From: Sympetrum striolatum
Taxonomy: Eukaryota; Arthropoda; Insecta; Odonata; Libellulidae
Direction: 5' to 3'
Assembly (NCBI GenBank): GCA_947579665.1
Contig: OX388345.1
Coordinates: 59,573,454 to 59,637,453, forward strand
DNA length: 64,000 bases
Shown here: positions 45,671-57,474 of the stretch, one piece after another
How the letters are laid out: each line of letters opens with the position of its first letter
How positions within the stretch are numbered: position 1 is the stretch's first letter
The notes under the pieces: generated by a model
Told to the model about the DNA's origin: nothing
The model's input: only the letters and a program-made list of their open reading frames with translations
Databases searched by the model: none
Position numbers and translations under genes: made by a program

Positions 45671-46218
45671 GTATAATGTAACTCAAAATAATTTGAATTC
45701 AGACGGAAATTTTTTTCATTAATAAATAGAAATTTTTCATTGACTTAAATAAAATTTTAAATGGACAGCTAACGAATGTAATGGTTTTACTTAGAGTAAA
45801 TTATTCATCTGAAAAAGGCTGATGGTCTCTTTATACTCGCTATATGCTTCTTGTAAAGAAAAGATTCGGTAAATCTTGTATCCGATGGAAAAGTGGGACC
45901 CTGCATGAATAGATACGCAAAACAAAAGATTGGGCTCGTCCGGGATTTGAACCCGGGACCTCTCGCACCCTAAGCGAGAATCATACCCCTAGACCAACGA
46001 GCCAGTTGTAAGTAAAGAAATCAAGGTAGAAGTTTCAAAACTCGATTTTCACATTCGTTTCATAAGTAACTTTCACCACTTGAGGGCGTTAAGCTCTTTT
46101 TCGGAGGCGGGTTATTCAAACTTTAGGTTCCGTATTCTTACCAATTTCATTCTCAAGGTCTAGATATTCATTCATCCGCCGTATGCTTTACTGAGTATTT
46201 TCAGAAATACAAATATTA
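45671..46218. repeat. Duplicated block carrying tRNA-Pro, copy 2
   Basis: Second copy of the block at 43431-43990, same orientation, 2.24 kb downstream. Outside the tRNA the two differ by many substitutions and small indels; inside the tRNA they do not. This contrast indicates selection or gene conversion on the tRNA. Homology ends just after CAGAAATACAAATATTA on the right. Confidence 0.85.
45932..46003 (-). tRNA. tRNA-Pro (AGG), copy 2
   Basis: Identical over 72 nt to the gene at 43693-43764, with the same A box, B box, AGG anticodon and paired arms. Downstream on the minus strand CAATCTTTTG provides a TTTT terminator, different in sequence from copy 1. Both genes therefore look transcribable by RNA polymerase III. 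Confidence 0.97.
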
Positions 46219-46872
46219 ATAGCAAATAGATTAATGTATCGATATACCTTCAAAGAACAATCTGCAGACCGTCATCCATAATTTCCTGCACCAACCCACC
46301 ATAGACGTCCATTAAGAGTAAATTTTCAAGTAAATTAGAGAGATTTACTTGAAAATCGATAGCTTTAACTCGTTCATAAGTATGCAATTAATTATGCGAG
46401 ATTATGCTCACGCAAAGCTTAAACTTGTTCTTAACTAATCTACGCCAAAACAATCAAGACTCAACTGTATAAAACGTACTTTCGACGAGTGAGATGAAAA
46501 TGTATGAGCAAAGCATTTACTGCTTTCATGAGGCTAAAACTTGTGTATACAGTTAATTTATGCGATTTTAAGTATGCGAATTACTTTCGAGGATTTAGCT
46601 TGTGTAAAGGAAGTGCATTTTGATAATGACTAATAAATGAGGTAAAAACGCGATACGTTAGTCATAATTTCTGATACAAGTCAGGCATCCCTCGAAGAAG
46701 GTAGCGATGCCATGTTAAGTAAATAATGGGTTCATGTTTTGTTAGTTTAAATGTTAAGTTGATGCATAGAATAAAGAAAGGTTAACTTTACACATAAGAG
46801 CGTGCACCCAGGAAAAATCCCAAAGAGCCCTATCCTTGCTCATAAAATCCCCAAAATAGCTTGTTAGAATGT
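46219..46872. other. AT-rich non-coding stretch
   Basis: Low-GC sequence with an inverted pair of TTACTTGAAAAT-like words at about 46320-46355; no gene or complete element recognised. Confidence 0.4.
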
Positions 46873-46980
46873 TCTGGGCGGTTAATAGTTAATTAGCCTC
46901 CTCGGTAGAGGAAGATCCCGTGTTCGATTCTCGTCCTCAGTAGACTTTTTTCAAGTCCGTTTTTCCTTGGGACTAATACA
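46873..46980 (+). mobile_element. tRNA-headed SINE, family 2
   Basis: A tRNA-like head with B-box-like GTGTTCGATTC leads into the family hairpin (AGACTTTTTTCAAGTCCG) and TTTTTCCTTGGGA. TAGAATGT occurs at 46865-46872 and 46981-46988, a possible 8-bp target duplication. Head sequence differs from the copy at 3107-3210, so either the copies are old or heads have been exchanged. Confidence 0.55.
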
Positions 46981-46988
46981 TAGAATGT

Positions 46989-48800
46989 ACAGTCAAGGAA
47001 GGATAAAGATCGAGTAAGGGTAGTAATGCAATCTCTTGCACTTAGTTCAATTCAGAAATGAGCATAAAATAAGAGACACGAAGGCTTTCTTATTGAATTG
47101 CACGTTGTTTGGAGCTCTTACCATTTTCATATTGTTGGGCATTCATTTTACTTGGATGGAATTCGATGCATCTTTTCAGCCCATAATTAGCGTGTTCGAT
47201 AGCTTTGTGTGCTTTGCGGTCATTCCCCTTCGGCCTTCTCCAATCGGCCACCGACTCAAAACGCACAAATTGGCTGCGAATCTGATCCAAGAACATAATC
47301 ATTCAATGTTCGTGCGAACGACGTCCTTGAGACCGATTAGAGCTCACTTTCCTCGTACGAGAGGACGTGCGAAAATTAATGAGAAAATCGCCCTCTGCGC
47401 CTTCTTTTGTTTCACTTTTCTTCCCTCTCGCTTAATCCAAACTTTCTCCACTCATCTTCCGCCTCTAATTTCCTCCTTTTCTTCTCAGCCTTCGTGGAAC
47501 GTGCCTTTTCGCTAACTTGCCGGGCCCCTCCACTTCGGCCAAATTTGTTCGACAAACCTCCCACGCCCTCCCTTCTAACGAACTCTCTTACCTTGGCCCT
47601 ATGCCTGTTCCTCCTTACCACCATTCGCTTCTCTCCAGCGACCTCAGAGTTCATGCGCTAGTTTCATAACTGTCCTAAGCAGGAATGGACCCTCAGGGTT
47701 CGACCTGGAGCTGCAAATGTCAAGTGTGGGCTATTAAAACTTATTTGATTGACATTCCACCGAGACCAGTTTTTTCGCCGAGGAAATATCATTTGAAAAA
47801 TTGGGGTGCGTGAGGAGTTTGGGTGCGAATTTGTATCTTCTCAAATATTTGTTGATATACTTTCGGAGTCCATACTGATATGCTGTGGTGAATGGAATTT
47901 TTAAATATTATATCTTTTAGCGAGGATATTTTTGGGGTCTAAGAAAGAACTAAACGTTTCCCAATTCAAAAGAAACAAAACCTTTTATTCCCACGAACAG
48001 AACACGCTACAAAACTTCAAAACTGCACTAACTGAAGCTTGGGACTCACTCGTTGCACACCGTCTCTCGTCCCTCTTGCGGCCAGTACACAAAACATAAA
48101 CAAAGGACAGCCACACTGCTACAATCTTGATTTAAGATGGAGGGAAATTTATCTTTCATGCAATCCATTTAGTTTTGTTCATGGCTATGGTAATATGGAA
48201 ACTGCTGAAGGCATTCATTCCTTATTGGATGCTGAGGAAAATGTTGTTCATTAAGTCATCATGCTGCACTCTAGTGGACTTTTTTGTCTTCTAGCATTCT
48301 GGCCCAGCGAGAGAAGGAAAATCTGACTCAATCTTCATGTAGACCAGTAGCTTCATTCCCTCTCAAAGTCTTTTTTTTTGCTAATGGTAATGGAGCTAAG
48401 GATTTAATGGGCCTTATTAGGCTTCTTCCTTTAGCACGATCAAGTTGGAAATGTTTATATTTTTCTATTCATTTTGCTTTCGTCCACTCTTAAGATGTGC
48501 ACGGGCGAAAGCATTGGTTCTATCCTTTTTCCTATTCTCAAGTACAACATAACGCTTGAAAAGAATGCCCTGCTTGAAGAAGATCTTCTATTGCAAAGCT
48601 TTAATTTAGCAATGGATGAATGATTAATTTTTGATCTTCCACTTTAATTAGTATGTTAACCTAACTTATCTGTCAATTAACTTTTCTAAGGATTACTATG
48701 TTAGAAAAGGAATCATTCGATATTGAAAATTCATCCGAATTATTCTAAATACTTAGGAATTTAAACTAGAAATTGAATAAAACGATAACGTTTTATTAAA
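46989..48800. other. GC-rich island and non-coding sequence
   Basis: An island at about 47050-47660 has high CpG and C/T runs. The longest non-RT frame of the window (159 codons, 47036-47515) lies here but begins at TTG rather than ATG, changes character along its length and is overlapped by 80-84-codon frames on both strands; I do not regard it as a gene. The rest shows nothing recognisable. Confidence 0.4.
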
Positions 48801-48885
48801 TGCCGATGGTGGAGAAAATGGTTGATATTCTTTCGCATCAACCTTATGGTCGTAGGTTCAAGCATCGCTAAGCCGGATTTTAGTA
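48801..48885 (+). repeat. Degenerate tRNA-like head related to SINE family 1
   Basis: GCCGATGGTGGAGAAAATGG corresponds to the SINE 1 A-box region (GCCGTGGTGGCGGAGTGG), and TGGTCGTAGGTTCAAGCATC to its B-box region, with a similar spacing; GCCGGATTTT follows as in the SINE (GGATTTTTCCGG). The SINE body and 3' end were not found, so this is either a truncated old copy or a tRNA pseudogene. Confidence 0.4.
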
Positions 48886-51839
48886 TTTAAAGCATCGATA
48901 TTCAAGAAAATAGGATATTAAAAGTGCTAATAATTTCAGTTTGAATATAAGGCAATTCAAATGAAATTGTGATGAATTCAATATTTTTATGCTTTCCTAA
49001 TTCCTCATTACATCATTCATTATTTTCACAGAACGGTTGCATTCTTGTTCTCAAAATAACCGTTTTTAGGGACTAGGATACTAGAGTCTGATTCATGAGT
49101 TTTCGTTGCTCTACATTAGGATAGGCACCTGAATCTGGATTCGTTTAATCATAGCTGAAGAGTCTGAACCAGATCCTCCGGGGGAGAAGAAGTAGCTTCA
49201 AAATTAATTCGTGGGATTTTGTACTATAAAACCCTCGATTATTTAATTCAAGTCAGGATCATAAAAACCAAATTCTTTTACGTAAGGTAAAGGTATTAAA
49301 AACTAGTCGGCGTTGATGAAGTGCCAAGAAGACTTCTCCGTCGTTGATCCACTGTTTATCATCTTCAGGGAATCTCTCCGACTTTATCTCAACTCACGCG
49401 CGGCGTAACCGTTCCCTCACCTTCCCTCAGTATTTCCTCGAGAATTCCCACCCCGTTAATCGAACAAAGTCCCCTTTTAATCTCTCTCAACCCTTCATAA
49501 GTTTATCCCTGCAATTTCTCTCCCCTTCCTAAAACTTCCCACTTCTTCCTGCCATCTTCGCTCACTCCTTTTAAGTTCACATACTTACGCGGCCACCCTT
49601 TCTCTTCGCGTATCTCCCCTCCCTTGTTTTTAAACAACGAGGGGAAAATTGACGACCGAGATATTCGCCAAGGTTGGCCTTAAAGCGAGTCACCCGCTTC
49701 TTTCGGTTGTTTACTTATACAGGCCGAGAGATAAAGAAGGAACGGGGTGAGATAATGCCTTAAAGGGTGGTATACGACGCTGGGCATGGGTGGGTTTTCG
49801 GGTTGGTTGGGGAAATAATGATGCGACTTTAAAGGGTGAAGATAATTAAGGCGTTCGTTCGAAGGGTTACAAGTGGGTGCTGTAAAACACAATGATTGCT
49901 CTCGGTGATTAGTGGGATCGTTCGACGTTCGGTTTACGGTTGCATTATGGGTACGTGACTTGTGATTGAGGAGATAAAGGGATGTGCGTTAACAAGCGGT
50001 CCGAATACTTCGTGAGGTTAATCTCATCACAGAAATTAGTAAGATGCGTGAAAAAATCGTAATTTCCATTGTTAGCACGTGGGAGTGTTTATGAGTTTCC
50101 TTTGACGGATGGTACGATTCTCTCTCCTGAAAAGCTCACTCGTCGGTCTTATCAATTCGTGAGTATTCAAAATTGCGTACATAATGCTCACTGGATTGCC
50201 ATTATTAAGTTAACCGTCTCTTTAGTTCATAGTATTCCCCTGTCTTTTCCTGTCTCCGCTGACATTTGGGCTTCGGACGAATTCAAACATATTTCAGATC
50301 GATATCTATGTTATATTGATACTCTCCAATCCGTGTATAAGTCCATGAGAAAATAGAGCATATTGGTAACGAATAGTCTCAGCATCCATCTTTGACGATT
50401 AAAGTAATTTTCGGATACCATCAGGGACAACGCATAGTACCCATTACGTAAAGTTGGCCTTTGTATTGTAATTTGTACTGTAATTGTTGAATTTCCGCCT
50501 CTTTCTTTTAATGCCGCAATTCTTCCTTCTAAAGATTTCAAACCTGGCTTAGAATCCTTTGTAGTAACCCATGGTATTTTTAGCTTGTAGTTCTAATAAT
50601 ACCCACCGAACTGATTAATTTCAGAAAATATTGTAGTACTTAAATTAATAGGTACAATAATGCCACTCAGAATTTCGAATAGATTTTTATTCAATTGTAA
50701 GATATGAGGTCATTTATAATACTCTATTATTTTACTTCAATTAGCAACCTCCATCAAATTATGACGTTCAAGAAAGGAACATGTATGTGGTAACCACGCA
50801 AGATTTATCATGATAAATTAATATAGGGAGAACTAAAATAACTAAATCGTAGAGAAATCTTTTACCTAAGTAGTGGGCTAAGTTTATAAATTCGGCTCAT
50901 AAACATGCAAAACTCTATCAAGTAAATTTTCCCTTGGCTTACGAAAACTGTCGGATTTTCCTCTCCCACGATGCATAATTTTTTTAGCCCCCTTTTTTCC
51001 CCGGGAATGATACATTTTCGGCGGCCATTCCCGTCCTCTGTATCATGAACACTTCCAAAAGTAGTCACAAAAAACCTCACGACCCATCAACTAATCCGAG
51101 AAGAAGCGCAAAAAATTTCCGAGCTACAATTTTCTCTCGTTCTCCCTTTTTATTCTGTACTTCATTACCTGATTTTTCCTCCGTCTCTTCACTCTGTACT
51201 CCATCCACTTTTTCGATTTGGATGATTGGTGTCGAGCACCAGGTGGCGCGGCGGCTTTTGATGTCGAACCGCTGTCCCCCCGCGATGAGTTCCGCAAAAA
51301 TCCCGCGGGAGGGAGGGCGTGGGTGCATCGCGTTGTTTGGTCTCCGCATTTCCGCTGTTTTTATTCCTAACCCTTGAAAACGGGAGACAGATGCCCCTAG
51401 CTGTCGATCTGACAAGTAATCAATTAGTCTACAACGGGTTTCCGAGCGAGGTTTCCAAAAAAACGCAAAAGGGTTCTAAAAATGTCCTATCTTCTGTTTT
51501 TTATGCTCTTAGCGCTCAAGTGCATGTTTCACTTGACAAATGCTAAGTCAATAGGCCTAATCTCGACAGGCCATTTGTCAGTCATTTTTGGGACAACGCG
51601 GTCTAGCGTGGGAGTGGAGGAATTCCAGAGGAATAAGGAAGATTTGTGTCGTGGGTTTAACGTTTAGATAACCCATTTCTCGGGAATAATTGCAGAAATG
51701 TTTTACTTCAGTCGAGGGAATATTTCCTCCGTATTTTCCTAAATTCTAATCGGCAATATTTGCAGTTTAATTTTCGCATTCTTCCATTTCTAGTATAATG
51801 TGTCGTCTTATAGGAATATGCCAAACACTCAACTTCTGA
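48886..51839. other. Non-coding sequence with GC-rich islands
   Basis: Islands lie at about 49340-49990 and 50930-51670, with AT-rich intervals. Frames of 60-112 codons in them (for example 51045-51415 on both strands) overlap each other and match no family I recognise. Confidence 0.4.
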
Positions 51840-52684
51840 ATCACTTTAATCTTCTTCTATTAAAATTTCACATACTTCCTCCAACATTGCCTTCCTACTT
51901 AATATTATCAACAGCAAGGTTGATTCCCTATTCCTACTTTCTCCTTTCTTTTTCCTGGTTCCATCAAGAACATTTGCCTATCTGATACCTTCTCCTTGAA
52001 TACTCTACGTCTGTAAATTATAAAACGGTCACTCTTATTCCGAATACCTTCAATTTTCAACTCCTTTTACTACGATGTTACTTACCACTTAAATAAATCC
52101 TAAATGTACTGTTATGCGAGAGACTGATTTGGAACTCTGTAGCTTTGATCCGTATAATCTCGTCCTTCTGTGATATTATTTATATGATTGTGTATTATAG
52201 TTGATCATTATTATTATTATTGTTGTTGATCGTCAACTGTGATTGGCTTTATGATGTTGTTTAATGTATTAACAATCACTGTTTGTATTTCAATAGTTGT
52301 ATAGTTGTATATGATCGTATTTTATTTTTTAATATGACTGTATTATATTAGCACCTATTCATTTTTATTTTGCATCATATTAAACAGACATAGATTTTTT
52401 TATAAGACTGTATCGTATTAGTATTAATTTTTTTGGTATCATATAAAATTGATTCATAGATTTGTATTTTTTATGAGACTGTATTGTAATAGTATTCATT
52501 TTAATTTTGTATCTAATTATATAGATTTATATGTTTGTATTTTCTATAGATTTGTATTTTATTTTGTTGTATCATTTGTATTTTTACACCACGTAAATGT
52601 ATTGGTTAAATGGAAGGTGGGACTCAAAAGTGCCAATTTCGCCAAATGAAGTTTGTTAATAATAATAATAAATGAATAAATAAA
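51840..52684 (+). mobile_element. LINE relic with a 3' end related to the 5.2 kb LINE
   Basis: The plus strand holds a decayed RT C-terminus (LPSYLILSTARL, then SRTFAYLIP, then SLNTLRL after a frameshift, resembling the P.YL..STARP...R.NAYL.SF.P.TIRLWN pattern). A T-rich 3' untranslated region with a ~70-bp tandem repeat follows, then an end reading GGTTAAATGGAAGG, stem GGGACT/AGTGCC, TTCGCCAAATGAAG and AAT repeats. The end aligns step by step with the LINE end at 5201-5283, but with a different stem. The coding part is weak evidence; the 3' end is good. Confidence 0.5.
52320..52540 (+). repeat. ~70-bp tandem repeat inside a LINE 3' region
   Basis: GACTGTAT followed by ATTAG or ATAG recurs at 52336, 52406 and 52477, spaced 70-71 bp, with T-rich sequence between. 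Three degenerate units are visible. It lies inside the 3' untranslated region of the LINE relic. Confidence 0.5.
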
Positions 52685-55419
52685 ATTAAAAATATATAAT
52701 ATGCCAGAGATGTATTTTCAACCTAAATTTCAGCATAATTACCGTATAACATCGTGAAAGCAATAGAACTACGGTTGATTAGAAATCAAATTTCATTGGA
52801 AAACGACCGGTTTCAGCTCAGCTGAAAAGTACTCCACATCCAGTTGAAAATGTGTCATGAATGAAGTTTCACAGATCGTATTATTTACAGCAGCGTGTCA
52901 ATTGCGTGGCCTATATTGCGGCTTTAGAGCGAATTTGAAGCTATAATTCAAATTGCAGATACATTACGGGATTTCCATTCGATGGAACATCCGAGAGAGA
53001 GCTTAACATAAACTTGGGCGATTATGAATGGATTGATAAAAATAACTGGTTGAGATGTAAATGCAGAAGGATTTAATGGCAGAGTGAGGCATGGTTGGTT
53101 ACGTATCTATAAATATCTAAAAGCCACGAATGGAAATTTGGATTACTGTGCACCAACTATGAAAATATGAAAAAAACAGTGCGATGGGATTCAATTCCCG
53201 TTGTAATTTATTTCTCCGGTTCCCAGTGACCTTTTTTTTGATTGAACATATTTGATCTTTTTAAGTTTCATGTTTTCTCTCTGTATTTGATCCCGTTCTG
53301 AATCAAGAGGAATTATTTTGGCAAAAAGTAGTCAAATATAATAATTAAATATTTCTATTAACTTTATTATGTACGTTTCACAAAATCAGTGATTCAGTTT
53401 ATTTATTCGAACCGATTTTCATTTGATAGAGATTGAAGTTACTACATTTGAAACGTGTTGCTCATCTAATATCGCCTCTATAACTTTCATAGATTGATTG
53501 CTGGGTATTGCTGAAAACTATCAGTCAGTTTGGTCATGTTAGCAGAGAATGCAAAAATATTAATTTAGTAACGCATTCCGTGGATTCCCTCCCAGATCAC
53601 ATTGAATTACAGAGGATAAAGTGTTATAAAAACCACTATTTCCTTCCTCTCAGTAGAGATCTAGTAAATTAACAAACATCATTAAATAATCTACGGTTGA
53701 AATTTAGCCTGACTCATTGGAAAGTTTATTATTTAAAATTTTTTCTCAGGCCAAATTTTTAGTCGAAATCTTTGAATACTGGGTACAATTAACTTTCGAG
53801 GAAGATAATGAAAAGTGAATTGCAAACCCCTTGTAGACCAAGCAGCCTAGCAATTTGAAAAAAAATATTAACAAAATAGAAGAATTTTGAAACCTTTTAT
53901 GAGTAGTAAGTCGTCGTTGTGCCATAAAATTAAATTTATTTTGTAGATAATTTAAATCACATTTTTCGAAACGTACTCTGCAGTACATTTCTTCCTTTAA
54001 CGTTGCCGAATCTCAGTTCAAACTTATGATAATTTATTTGACCAATCACCCCGAAATATTTTTCATTCACCCCGTCAAAGATGGGATTGAAAAATCTCTC
54101 GCGTTCCTCGAATAAATTCCTGCGGATCCATTAACCGCCACTAACAAACGAATTAAAGGCCGATCGCCTAATGGCACTAAATGGGATGTCAATCCCCGCA
54201 ACCGGCGTCTAACATCTGTCCAAAAACTCATCTGTATCCTCGGACCAGAAACAGATGTTCGCGGGTCCCATTAAGTTAAAATAAACAGTATCGCAGCAAC
54301 TGGGGAGAGATGAATCATCGCTAACGACCGCTCGTCACCGGAGAAACGTGCCGATGAAGCCCCGCGTCTCAAAATTTCATCCAACGATTACGGACGAATC
54401 GATCGCCGAAGGATTATCCCCTTCCGACGAGGGAAAAATTTCACGCCGTATGGAAAGTTTAACTCGTCAGATGATGGGGATGTAAGCGGCGTTTTTTTCT
54501 TTCACGCGACTCTTCCCCTTCGGAGCGGATGAGTCAAAAGGACATCTCAATCTTCCATCCTTAAGACTCCCTCTCGCATGGATACGTTTATCTCTTGTTC
54601 TTCTTTCCTCGCTCCTTCCTATCTCCTCCCTTCCGTCCCTGGGGTAACTACACCTCCTCCATAAAGGCCTTCCTTTCTCCCTTAAGAGTGGATATGATGG
54701 AAAGAAGCGAGGGGAAGACGCGGGTGATGCCCCCTCATTTCCCGTAGATACTCCGAGGGAAAAATGTCGAAAAAAAGCCCCTTTTTCGTCTTAGCTCCAA
54801 TATCGCAGCGACATACCCTTCTCGAGCCACCCAGGTGGAATCGAAGACCTCAATTTCACTTCTCTTTCCTGCGTTCCTTTCCGCCTTTTCTCCCGCTTCC
54901 CCGGAATTCTTCGAAATAATAATAAAAGTGTTTGTGGTCTCGTAGTGGAAGGGAACTGAACTTCTTCCTCATGCACCTCCACGGACTAGGAGTACGAAAT
55001 AGGCACGTTGAGCAATGGTAAAGGAAGTGGAATTTGGAAATGCGAAGAGGTGGATGCGAAGCGCATTTTCACCCACGTGAAGAGAACAATGCTCAACTAC
55101 TTATTAGCACTATCTTGAATCGTATTTTTGTCATCGATCCATTTGTACCATTTGATTTACTTTCATGGAGATAGTTACGGCAACCAGGAGACTTGGATAG
55201 TAATCTGTGAAGATCTGCAGATAATTGGTACGATAAAGCATGTTCCTGGTACCATATTCTGATGAGTGGAATATTTTTACTTGTTATTTCGTAAGTATTG
55301 AGAAAGGTATAACTTATATTTAATTTTGGTACAGTCTCAATCATGTCTTTGATTAAATGAAAGCTACTGAGGCATGAGTAAATATTTCACTTATTTTGGT
55401 CTCTCCTTAAGGACTTTCA
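52685..55419. other. AT-rich sequence and a large GC/CpG-rich island
   Basis: At 52805-52843 a partial hammerhead-like motif (minus strand GAAACCGGTCGTT) lacks a proper CTGANGA. An island at about 54060-55060 is rich in CpG; its frames are unrecognised. The remainder is AT-rich. Confidence 0.4.
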
Positions 55420-55562
55420 ATAAAAGTGTTGCTCATAGAGTCATTGTGCTTCGCTAACATAGACATGTTCCGCTTAAAGCATTCTGTCTCAGTGAGAAAA
55501 GCAAGGGCAAACTACCTCACTCCTCACACTGCCTAGTAAACCTCATTCCTCTCTGCAAACTC
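55420..55562 (-). repeat. Dispersed repeat, copy 2 (partner at 30878-31015)
   Basis: The minus strand aligns with 30878-31015 over about 140 bp (see that entry). The neighbouring sequence to 55980 is richer in GC than its surroundings and may belong to the same larger element, but I could not align it to the other copy. Confidence 0.5.
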
Positions 55563-56887
55563 TTAGTGGCTTATGTCAGACGGGGTGGGGGTAGCAACGG
55601 GCATTCATGCTGAATGCTTTAGTATAGACGGACGATGAAGTAGTAACTCAGATGATTCATGGCGCGGGGTGGGGATCTTTAGAAGATTAATACATTGGAT
55701 AAATTCACTAAATAAGCTCAGAGCAAGTAAGTTCTTAGAAGATGTAACTGATATAATGCGACCTCCTTGTTACATAGGCCGTTCTGATATTGTGAGGAAG
55801 ATCAAGGAAATAGATGCTTGAACGAATCGCTCAAGAATTCATTATATACGCGAACGACTCGGAAAAGCAATCGATTAGGAAAACAGAGTCTAGATGGTGC
55901 CTTCACCTCCTGCCACACGCTGAAAGGCGGCTTGCAAGAACCTTAGGTGGACATAGATCTTTTACTGAGTAGAATTCAAACAACTTTTAAGTTAGTGAAA
56001 CTCATCAAATTAATTTTAATAATCGAAATGAAGTCATACTTACAGTGTGAAAGATGAACTTCAAATGTCATTCTGCACAGTATCACGTTTATTTGTTAGA
56101 GATACCACCCCTTTTTACACTAATTGGGACTTCTTCTTTTGAGCAGTTTTCCTCTTCTCTGTAATGATGGGAAGTGCACACAATAAATTTATTTTAAAGA
56201 AGAACCACATTGTATTTTCATGAAATTATCGGCCTATTTGAGAATTTTTGGTTACCGGTTAAGATATTTCCTGATGGTTTTACTATTGAAATTGGAGGCA
56301 TTTTGTTTATGAAAATGTTTCCAGCACTTCTGTTTTTACTTTTCGAGTTTGTTACAAGTAAAAAATAATAAGTCTCTTTATCATTAGTCAAATTCATTTT
56401 CTTTCGTAACTCTTTTCATGCCCAAATTGAACCTTTTCGAAATTGAACAAATGCTTAATAGTAATGAAGCGAGAAGTCGCCCTTTTCGAATACTTGATTC
56501 GACTAATGTTCGTCCATTTTGAGTGTCAAGAATATCTGACGATCTAATTTAATATTTGATTTCTCTGAAAGCGATCCACGAGAGAGGGAGAGCGTAAAGA
56601 GAGACTTTGATCGATGTCAATGGCCTTTATTAACATTCATTGATGCTTTTATCTCGATGTGGTAGAATAGGCATCTTAAACGCATAGAAGAGATTCATTT
56701 GATCTTTAATAGAAGTGAATTGCTCCATAAATCTCCTGCAATCAAAACACATCCTCTTAATCACACTATACCAGCCATGAAATAAATATTTAATTTTGAC
56801 ACGCCTTTATTGATCATGTTTTTCTCTTTTGACTTAAATTTTTCATCCCATCCGAATGAGATTATATTTAATGAGATTATCTATTTT
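55563..56887. other. Unassigned sequence, partly repeat-like
   Basis: 55563-55980 is GC-richer and contains AAAGGCGGCTT near 55923, also seen at about 45605, which hints at a dispersed repeat. 55981-56887 is AT-rich with nothing recognisable. Confidence 0.35.
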
Positions 56888-57029
56888 TTAGGTTTTTTAC
56901 ACTCACTTCTCATTTTTTCTCATACCATCTCTTTAAATTGATTATTGTATATTCTATGACGATGGGTTAGATGGAAGAGGAGACTTCTAGTCTCAATCTT
57001 TCCCGAATAAAGACGTTTTATTATTATTA
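56888..57029 (+). mobile_element. 3' end of the 5.2 kb LINE family, second plus-strand copy
   Basis: GACGATGGGTTAGATGGAAG, perfect stem GAGACT/AGTCTC, TCAATCTTTCCCGAATAAAG, then an ATT tail. The stem is intact here, unlike at 34137-34304. About 140 bp remain and no coding sequence is included. Confidence 0.85.
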
Positions 57030-57271
57030 ACGAGCCATTTCTTTTAGAGCGAAACGAATATGGTACAGGCTGATAGATATTTAATAGGGTATCTCTCATG
57101 CTTGATAGTGCTTCATTAAACCAGTATATCTTAGAAGTTTCATTTGTAATCCATAAGGTCTTTACTGATAACCATTAGTTTTATTTTGATTTCCTAAGGT
57201 TATACTAGTTTAACTTATCAAAAGATTATATGGGTCAACGTGCCCCAGCCTCTGGGCCAACACCCCGATGT

Positions 57272-57474
57272 AGGGGAAGATTGGCCCACTCGACATACAT
57301 CCAGTAATTATTATATTTTTTAATTTTTAACTCATATTTTCAAGTTTAATAATTGCAATCCAGATTCAGTAAGAATGCATCTAAAATTTAGCAATAATTT
57401 CATAAGCTTAAACATGTACAAAAAAATAATATAATAAATTTAAAAAAACGGGCCAACCAGCCCCGGTCTCCCCT
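57272..57474. mobile_element. Possible MITE with AGGGGA ends
   Basis: The left end reads AGGGGAAGATTGGCCC; the right end, reverse complemented, starts AGGGGAGACC and contains TTGGCCCG. The ends match if a short insertion is allowed, and the interior is AT-rich and non-coding. The left flank (57235-57270) also contains short GGCC-rich palindromes. Target duplication not established. Confidence 0.35.

Noticed and set aside
47036..47515. 159-codon open frame, longest after the RT
   Set aside because: Starts at TTG rather than ATG, lies in a CpG-rich island, is overlapped by frames on both strands, and shows no family pattern; consistent with chance.
52797..52843. GAAACCGGTCGTT on the minus strand as a hammerhead core
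   Set aside because: The upstream segment reads CTGGATG and the only strong stem includes the GAAA itself, which is incompatible with the hammerhead fold.
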